Part shown: positions 57,414 through 64,000 of the stretch, piece by piece | Layout: the number at the start of each line of letters is the position of its first letter | Position numbering within the stretch: position 1 is the first letter of the stretch | Source: Gonatopus flavifemur | Lineage: Eukaryota; Arthropoda; Insecta; Hymenoptera; Dryinidae | DNA: 64,000 bases | Direction: 5' to 3' | Assembly: GCA_018340375.1 (NCBI GenBank) | Contig: JAFFJZ010000009.1 | Coordinates: forward strand, 496,001-560,000 | The notes under the pieces: generated by a model | Database searches by the model: none | What the model was told of the DNA's origin: nothing | The model's input: the letters and a program-made list of their open reading frames with translations, nothing else | Position numbers and translations under genes: made by a program

Positions 57414-58047
57414 TGTATTCAAGGTCTGATGAAGTAGAGGGTTCAAGTTCAAGGTCAATAACCGATTTCACCTCATGCTTATGGCACTTCAAGTTGCGTT
57501 CAGTGATTTTGAGTAATTTGTTTGTTTCGAAAGAATCAACATCACCGATATGGCCTACTCGAGGACCTCTTTGGTCAAGCAGGAAAGCACGTTCCAGAGC
57601 AGAAACTTTCTCATCTTCCTGACAGCAACAGGTAGTGGAGTCAACGCATTTGAAAGAGGTGATATCGAACAATTTTTGTGCCGCTTTTTTAAATTTGTCA
57701 GCTTCAGATTGAAGTCCAAGGCACATTGGAATATGTCTAAACTCATTTCTCAATTTCGAATATTTTTTGTGATCAGTACATATCATTTTTACGACACGAG
57801 TGTGTGTTACGACCAAGATACTAGCTTTAACATAAATTGCTTTCACTTTGTTTGCTACTACATCAGCAATGATAGAAAAAGACGGCTTTTTATTTGCATT
57901 ACTTTGTAAACCCATAGATCTACGTTCATGAAAACAACATCTCATCACGTCTTTGTACGTGGGGAGCTGAGAGTGAACCAACTCTCTTGGGTTGCCAGGA
58001 ATTGGACACAACATCGACTCTCGTAAGGAGAATTTAGAAAATGACAT
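57385..58047 (-). CDS. Hypothetical transposon-associated protein, C-terminally truncated
   Basis: An open frame of 220 codons from ATG 58047. The N-terminal part reads CPIPGNPRELVHSQLPTYKD then VMRCCFHERR. The middle is SIIADVVANKVKAIYVKASI with VVTHTRVVKMICTDHKKY. A Cys-rich CVDSTTCCCQEDEK follows near residue 138. I recall similar uncharacterised insect proteins with GNPRQLL and LPTYRDVL that occur in many genomic copies, but I cannot name a function. The final residues (EYRMLPIAGRG) are read from the hairpin at 57305-57413, so the natural C-terminus has been replaced. No membrane segment or catalytic motif is seen. Confidence 0.6.
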   Translation of the reverse strand: MSFSKFSLRESMLCPIPGNPRELVHSQLPTYKDVMRCCFHERRSMGLQSNANKKPSFSIIADVVANKVKAIYVKASILVVTHTRVVKMICTDHKKYSKLRNEFRHIPMCLGLQSEADKFKKAAQKLFDITSFKCVDSTTCCCQEDEKVSALERAFLLDQRGPRVGHIGDVDSFETNKLLKITERNLKCHKHEVKSVIDLELEPSTSSDLEYRMLPIAGRG

Positions 58048-58739
58048 GACTGCAAAACCACTTCGCAGAGCAATGCAAGCGATCTTTTGCTAGATGAATA
58101 ACAAAACTTCGATGGCCAAATCAGTTGAGGAATTGTATCGAACTATGATGTGGAAAGAGAAATGTGATATTATGATACGAACTAAAACACAATATTGGTG
58201 AAGTCAGTATGCAGAGAAAAGTGAAAAGACGATTCAGACGGATTATGCGGGCGATCCAGTATTCGATAAATAATAAAACCTCGATGATCAAATCAATAGA
58301 GGAATCTGATCAAACTTAAATGTACAACAGGGAATAAGATACCATGATGCTAGCTAAAACACGACGCTGATAGAATTGATGCACAGGAGAAATGAATAGA
58401 AGATTCAGACGGATTGTGCGTAGTCGAACTTGATTGCGCTCCACCTAATCGCTGTGTTTATTGTCAATTGGGTGTTCTTCATTGAATTAGTGTTAATTGA
58501 ATGAATCTTTAGGAAGAACTGATTGTTTCAGTTAATTATTGATACAAAGAAGCATATTTCAAGTCATTCAAAGGGAATAACATTGATCTTAACATTCCTA
58601 AATGATGATGAAATGAGATGAGATTTACCGCATATTCATGTATTTCCGGCCGAAAAATCGAAAATTCAAGCTCAGGTTTGAAACAAGAGATATGGTCTGA
58701 TCGAGCTGGGGTTTTTGGTGGTTCATATTGATCCCTCAA
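58048..58739. other. Possible ~180-bp direct repeat, no gene
   Basis: TAATAAAACCTCGATGATCAAATCAATAGAGGAATC-like text near 58270 echoes 58097-58130, and GATTCAGACGGATT occurs near 58222 and 58404. This suggests two or three decayed tandem units of about 180 bp. No protein is supported. It may be the non-coding continuation of the element that carried the 57385-58047 ORF. Confidence 0.4.
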
Positions 58740-60130
58740 AGCAACTTTTACGCACTATTAGGTTTCGATCAGAAAAAAAATCCCCCCCCCCCTCCCCTAA
58801 TGACCAGACCACGTAAACCTTGGATAGACGCTGAATGTATTGCTTCTAGTAGAAATATGGCCGCTCACCTAAGAGTATGCAAAAATGAGGACGTCTTGGG
58901 GGGCTTTTCACTGAATTATTCAAACGCCAAGTACGAACATAGGAAATTAGTACACGGAAAGACCAGGTCTATTATTATTTCGGAAAATGACTGTCAATTT
59001 AGGGAAAACGAGGATCGCTGAAAAATATTCGTAGTGAGTCTCCTCAAAATTCGTAGTCGATGTATTACCAATTGATAGTTTCACTCTGAAAAATAGCAAT
59101 GAAACTATCAACTGTGAATATTTTGACTACGAATTTTTCATGGACTCACTAGGAATATTTTCCAATCCTTTTTTCCCCTAAATTGACAGTAATTTTTCCC
59201 AACACTGACAAATTCTTTCTACATATCAATAGACCCGGTCTTTCCGTGTGATAAGAAAAAGGAGCGAAATACACAAACAGCTCAAGTATTCAACTGGGAA
59301 CAGCCTATGATTCGTCTTCATTTTAGAAAATAATTAATAAGTTACGATTTAGATCAAATGTTATAAACTGTATCGGTACCGACTTGTGGGCAAACTACTT
59401 AACTTCAATCTATTCCCCTCGTGATGACATTACCATTCTCCTGGCTGACTCTGGTAATGTTGCCCTGGATGGTTCAATTCCTTCATATGAAATCATTGAG
59501 AGCATGAGATGCTTCAAACGCGGTGAAACTGCTGGTCCAGATAATATCCCTGCGGAATTCTCTTCGAATCTCTCAAGTGATTGGTTATTATATATGAACA
59601 CACGCTTCAACAGAGTTTTAGGACCTGAGTGTGGTTTTAGATTCAGGAGCTCACATTAACTTGAGAATGATTCACAATAATGGGAATAAAAACCATCCAG
59701 TTAAGCATTGAATCATTGCCTTAGTGCATGTTATAACCAAGATCTTCACGAGAATATTGTACTTCCGTCTTCAAGCTTGGGCAAAAGGATTGAATCATCC
59801 CCCGGAGTGGCAAGTCAGCTTTTGTTCTGGGAGAGGTTTTATCAACAATTTATTCATATTGAATTCTGTCATTCAGATCCATCTTAGTTGACCCACAGCA
59901 GTGAAGTGTTTGCCTTACTCGTGGATTCTCACAGGGCCTCTGATTCTGTACCACATAACTTGCTGTATGAAAAGTTACAGTCACTAGGAACAGGTTTTAA
60001 ATTCATTGGGATCCTCTCCAATTTATACTCTAAGATCTCGGATTCCATAAGAACACAATCCGGATCTACATGGCGTATTAGAGTGACAAGAGGAAATTCT
60101 AAATCCTTAACTCTCTGCTTTATCCATTCC
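58740..60130 (+). pseudogene. LINE reverse-transcriptase relic split by a MITE
   Basis: A pre-RT segment RKPWIDAECIASSRN..AHLRVCKN and YEHRKLV (58805-58950) is cut by the MITE 58953-59248 and resumes near 59258 with KKKER. RT fragments follow: IPSYEIIESMRCFKRGETAG then PDNIPAEF (59480-59570), a decayed stretch, and VFALLVDSHRASDSVPHNLL with KLQSLGTGFKFIGILSNLYS (59905-60040). Stops and frameshifts occur between the pieces, and the catalytic FADD region is not found. It is a non-LTR retrotransposon of a type different from the CR1-like element at 27.6 kb. Confidence 0.75.
58953..59248. mobile_element. Foldback MITE, CACGG-ended subfamily A, copy 3
   Basis: A 296-bp element begins CACGGAAAGACCAGGTC and ends with the inverse. 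The left flank is TA and the right flank TG, a decayed TA duplication. The interior matches the element at 89-387 along its length. It interrupts the LINE relic. Confidence 0.88.
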
Positions 60131-61158
60131 TGAAAAGTATTAGATTATGTGTCGTATATTCAATGACACACGTGCGATGAATATGCATAGCACCTATTAA
60201 ACGGTCTCTTGGAATGCACATAGAAAATATTTCGGATATTCGAGGAACGTTCATAGTATATTCTGTTGCTACTTGGGTAGTTAGTATAACCAGAAATTCA
60301 TTTAGTGTCCCTGGTGGGAAAGTTTTGCACAAAATCACTGGAATTTTCAGATTTTCAGAGATATTGATAAATATTCAGAAAAATTGTTAGTGGAAAAACG
60401 TGTCCGATAAGTGAGAGTTTTTCAGATTCTTCCAGGTCTTCTCAGTGGTTTCGGAGTTTTCCAGTGAGATTGAGAGTTTCGCATTGAAATTCAGGAAATT
60501 CATAAGGATGCACTGAAAAACTTGGAGAATTTTTATGATTTAGGGTGAATGTATCAATTACTGCGGCGTATGGATCGAGATGATTTTCAAATAGAGGAAA
60601 AAAGATATTCAGATGAAAAAACAATTTTATATCCATTTCTCAACGGTTATTGGGATTATTTGAGTGGTATAGACACTTTAAAATCCTCAAGAAAGAACAC
60701 TTCCATTTACAAAACATGATTTCAGCAAAAATGTCCCATGCTGGTGTTACTGCGATTTCGCATGAATTACTGCGCATCAATTACTGCTACATGTCCAATT
60801 AATGCGCGTATAATACGTTGGTCTTTATCCTAGATTCAATTGGAGTAAAGATATGTGAGTATATTAGGTGTAGAAACGGGCTTATGGAGAAACGGGCGGT
60901 TAACTGTTCGAGAAATCTTAATTTACCTTTATGTAGAAACGAGCATATGTGGAATCGGGCAGCTGAACAGACTTTAAATTATGAGATGAGTTATGTTTTA
61001 GTGACTTGGCAAGCTCACTATTACCTTTTATTTGAAAATTTCCAAATATAATTTATAATTTTCTCACAATCACCTTCTCAGTAATTATCACAGAACATGG
61101 AATGGAAATATAGTTACTTTTGGATTCGCTTACATCGAAATTGATTTTCAAACTCAAG
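60131..61158. other. No gene; TCAGAG-rich repeat and a stray mariner-like end
   Basis: 60340-60520 contains TTTTCAGAGA/TTCCAG words like those at 23505-23832 and 24020-24070. At 60862 the text TATTAGGTGTAGAAA closely resembles the terminus of the intact mariner at 61161, suggesting an older relic end. Confidence 0.4.
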
Positions 61159-61160
61159 TA

Positions 61161-62446
61161 TTAGGTGTAAAAATAAGTTTCCGCGGTTTGTCAAAAGATG
61201 GCCCCACCAGAAGGTTATGGAAAAATTGTCAGATGTAAAACGTAATATCCCAAGTTCAGTCATCTGGCAACACCATAACCTTAAAGTACTAGTGATTCCG
61301 TATCAGCATCACGTAATTTTTTTCGTGCAAAAATGTCAAGTTTTATTCCGAATAAGCATCATTTGCGGGAACTTTTGATTTACTTCTTTAATGTGAAAAA
61401 ATCTGCAGCTGAGGCGCATCGATTGCTTCTAGAAGCATATGGTGAAGCTGCTTTAAGTGAGAAAAGTTGTCAGGAATGGTTTCAAGAGTTTAAGAACGGT
61501 GAGTTTGACGTTAAAGACAAAGAACGCAGTGGAAGGCCGAAAGTGTACGAAGACATGGAATTAGAAGTACTATTGGAGGAAGATTCGTCCCAAACGCAAA
61601 AAAAACTTGCACTTACTCTACAAGTGACTCAACAAGCAATTTTACATCGTTTAAAATCGTTAGGAATGATTCAAAAACAAGGAAATTGGGTTCCATATGA
61701 ACTAAAGCCGAGAGACGTTGAACGTCGATTATGCACGAGTGAAATGCTGCTTGCCAGGAATAAAAAAAAGAGTTTTTTGCATCGTATAGTCACTGGTGAC
61801 GAAAAATGGATTCACTACGATAATCCAAAGAAGAGAAAGTCATGGGTTAAGCCCGGCGAACCATCAACATCGACAGCTAAGCCGAATATTCATGGAAAAA
61901 AACTCATGCTGTGTATTTGGTGGGATCAGCTTGGTGTCGTGTATTATGAATTGCTGAAACCAAGCGAAACCATTACTGGAGCTCTCTACCGAACACAATT
62001 GATGAGATTGAGTCGGGCACTTAAGGAAAAACGCGCCCATTACTACTCCAGACACGACAAAATTATTCTTTTACACGATAATGCTCGTCCACATGTTGCG
62101 GCGCCGGTAAAAACATACTTGGAAACACTCAACTGGGAAGTTTTACCCCACCCGCCGTATTCACCAGACTTAGCCCCTTCTGATTATCACCTGTTCCGGT
62201 CGATGGCACATGGTCTGTCTGAGCAGCGCTTCACATCATATGAAGACACCAAAAATTGGGTAGATTTGTGGATAGCGTCAGAAGATGAAGAGTTTTTTCG
62301 ACGGGGTATCCGAATGTTGCCAGAAAGATGGGGAAAAGTAGTAGCAAATGATGGAAAATACTTTGAATAAAACGTAATGTACTTTTCCTCTACAATAAAT
62401 TCCTAATTTTTTATAAAAAACCGCGGAAACTTATTTGTACACCTAA
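61161..62446 (+). mobile_element. Complete mariner element
   Basis: A 1286-bp element. The terminal inverted repeats of about 28 bp begin TTAGGTGTAAAAATAAG (left) and TTAGGTGTACAAATAAG (right, inverse), continuing TTTCCGCGGTTT. They are flanked by TA at 61159-61160 and 62447-62448. Size, ends, TA duplication and a single intronless ORF are all standard for mariner. Only a few differences separate the two ends, so it is young compared with everything else here. Confidence 0.95.
61333..62370 (+). CDS. Mariner transposase, intact, DD34D
   Basis: A 345-residue uninterrupted frame from ATG 61333 to a TAA, exactly the usual mariner length. The N-terminal half has two helix-turn-helix regions, with the linker RSGRPK at residues 65-70. 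The WVPYEL motif is at 119-124. Catalytic residues are D156 (TGDEKWIHY), D249 (LLHDNARPH) and D284 (YSPDLAPSDYHLF); 34 residues separate the last two, so the DD34D triad is complete. The protein would bind the element's inverted repeats, cut both strands and reinsert at TA in the nucleus. There is about 170 bp of 5' and 75 bp of 3' untranslated sequence within the element. It is the only transposase gene here with no visible lesion. Confidence 0.96.
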   Translation: MSSFIPNKHHLRELLIYFFNVKKSAAEAHRLLLEAYGEAALSEKSCQEWFQEFKNGEFDVKDKERSGRPKVYEDMELEVLLEEDSSQTQKKLALTLQVTQQAILHRLKSLGMIQKQGNWVPYELKPRDVERRLCTSEMLLARNKKKSFLHRIVTGDEKWIHYDNPKKRKSWVKPGEPSTSTAKPNIHGKKLMLCIWWDQLGVVYYELLKPSETITGALYRTQLMRLSRALKEKRAHYYSRHDKIILLHDNARPHVAAPVKTYLETLNWEVLPHPPYSPDLAPSDYHLFRSMAHGLSEQRFTSYEDTKNWVDLWIASEDEEFFRRGIRMLPERWGKVVANDGKYFE

Positions 62447-62448
62447 TA

Positions 62449-62619
62449 ATATTTCGTGTCTTCTTTTCAAGGTTATTATATTCTTCATTACTTCAGCTTT
62501 CTCAAATTTCATCATATAATTTATATCAATTATTGATGATCACGTTTTTCATAAATATAGATATATCTAATCACAGGATATGGAATATAAACGTACATTC
62601 TAGATACGCTTCAATCATT
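62449..62619. other. No recognisable feature
   Basis: AT-rich flank of the mariner. Nothing is supported. Confidence 0.4.
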
Positions 62620-63850
62620 ATTAATGTTCAAGCTCAGTTCTTCGTGCCGTTTTTTGAGATTTCCAATATCTTTCTCTATTTCAGCTTTCGTCTGCATTTT
62701 TGATAAAAATTTTTCTGTTGTCTTCTTTTTTTCTCTCAAATCTTGCGCAATTTCTTTTGCTGTTTCAATAATTTCTCCGTCTGTTTTTTGATTCTTAGTA
62801 GCTCTTTTTGAAATTGACTTGCCCTTCTCTTTATTTCGTTTGATTCTTTTTCAACTTTCAATTCTTCTTGTTTTCCTATTCCCATTATTTTCTCAATTTT
62901 GCCTCTTCAGCATCGGCAATTTTGTCATTCTCTGTCTTCTGTGCAATTTCTCGGGATTCAGCTCCAGATACGACAGAACGCATTCCAATTTGAGATTTTG
63001 ATCGTATATTCTGCTCCGATTCATAATCAGTATGTGGCCAAAATAAACATCGCTTGACGGACATCCTGGATTTTTGTTCATTCTTATTTAGAATATTCTG
63101 GGATACATCACCAATTGCAGGTGATTGCTCATTGGATTGAGTTTCTTGGTCTGCATTGGTTATCAATTGCTGATCATTTTCGCTATAACCACCAATGTTC
63201 GATTGGTTTGTTACAGATTCAATAGAGAATATGTCAATATTCTTTGGAGATAATTTTCTGCGATATTCTGTGATTTTGTCATCATCATCCTTAAGTATCT
63301 TATTGGAGTCTAATTCTTTACCCTACACGAAACCTGATTCTCCACCACGGTTCGAGGTTCAGAACTCACATTTTGTGGGCCAATAGAATTTTTGGTGAGA
63401 GTCTCATCCAAGACTGTGGTATTGAATAGTTCTACTATTCTACTGGTATTACGCTAGGATGTTCAAAGACCTCCTCAATGGGTATTATGGGCTCTTTGGA
63501 AACATGAAAATGATTGCATTTGTTGTTGAAGATTGAACTGGTGTGCACTTCATTTATGGTGAGCTCTTCAGTGGATGTTATAAGGTGATTTGGATTCTCA
63601 ATTTCATCAATACCAACATCCTGATCGTGTGCAGACGGCAAAATGATATCACCTCCTCATTCAAATTTATGTCGAGTTCCATGATAACACATCCCTCATC
63701 GAATATGTCCAACTCCGGTATCTAAACGATATAATATCATCCATTAGATCCTTATTGAATTCCATAATAACACATCCTTCATCAAGGATGTCCATCTCTG
63801 GTATTGAAGCACGTGGTGGATAAGAGGTAGAGGGGAAAGGAGTGAGCAAA
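62620..63850 (-). pseudogene. Fragmented coiled-coil protein, possibly a transposase tail
   Basis: The minus-strand frames carry a Lys/Glu-rich coiled coil (about 62620-62900), preceded by SVKRCLFWPHTDYESEQNIR then SVVSGAES (62990-63090). Further upstream there are acidic segments VFEHPSVIPVE, VGIDEIENPNHL and two copies of a DEGCVIMEFN-like sequence. The latter reflect an ~81-bp tandem duplication (63670-63800). A short FWP motif ahead of a charged coiled coil is something I associate with C-terminal regions of jerky/Tigger-like transposases, but no DDE core is present. Stops and frame changes separate the pieces. Function unknown. Confidence 0.4.
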
Positions 63851-64000
63851 AGAGATCAGAAGAAAGTTAGAGACGACACATAGGATTTAGCGGTGAAGGT
63901 GGTAGCAGAGGAAAGTAGTTGAGAGGATAGGTAGAGGGAAGAATAAGTGAAGTGGATAGTGGCGGCATCGGACGGAGTAGAAGAGAAGAGAATGAAGGAA
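63830..64000. other. Purine-rich window edge
   Basis: A strongly purine-biased plus strand, similar in style to the 5' part of the ORF1-only element at 53928. It could be the start of another copy, but the window ends before this can be judged. Confidence 0.25.

Overview
This window reads as insect nuclear DNA that is very rich in transposable elements; no bacterial, plasmid or phage architecture is visible. It is AT-rich. The only probable host gene is the last exon of a beaten-path-like (Beat) immunoglobulin-domain cell-surface protein on the minus strand at 11.8-12.2 kb. Its upstream exons are not in the window, so everything to the right may lie in one intron longer than 51 kb. The mix of elements (mariner, piggyBac, PIF/Harbinger, Ty3/Gypsy, CR1-like and RTE-like LINEs, many TA-duplicating MITEs) fits an arthropod. 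A hymenopteran is my guess and is not proven here.

Left part (1-14 kb): several foldback MITEs; a diverged ~225-bp tandem array split from a 375-bp duplication by a mauritiana-type mariner relic, which is itself broken by a 1.26-kb inverted-repeat insertion; a hAT MITE with a perfect 8-bp target duplication; the Beat exon; and a 130-143-bp tandem array.

Centre (14.1-44.9 kb): one 31-kb nested cluster. Two ~870-bp inverted copies of a repeat (14.1 kb and 44.9 kb) are the oldest layer. The left arm was split by a piggyBac element (14689-21588), which carries an RTE-like LINE (11-bp target duplication) and a MITE. It was split again by a Tc1/mariner-type element (21861-25601), which carries a CCCAGACAGCAC-ended element and two MITEs. 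Between the arms lie a CR1-like LINE (25.6-30.8 kb) and a PIF/Harbinger element (30790-43966) with ~500-bp terminal repeats. The right terminal repeat of the Harbinger element was split by a Ty3/Gypsy retrotransposon (34465-41044, with its own MITE) and by a 2.7-kb element with 0.66-0.79-kb terminal repeats and a 4-bp target duplication. The paired arms supply empty sites, so several insertion boundaries can be read directly.

Right part (45-64 kb): a long-TIR element with a CR1-like 3' fragment; a foldback element with 268-bp tandem repeats; two more CCCA-ended elements; a 1.8-kb retroposed element that has only LINE ORF1 and is flanked by a 14-bp target duplication; a hypothetical transposon-associated ORF; a LINE reverse-transcriptase relic split by a MITE; a complete, apparently intact mariner (61161-62446, 345-residue DD34D transposase); and fragments of a coiled-coil protein at the right edge.

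The encoded proteins are nearly all mobilisation enzymes, and most are broken by stops or frameshifts. The clear exceptions are the mariner transposase and CR1-like ORF1. All family assignments come from motif recognition by eye; no database search was run.
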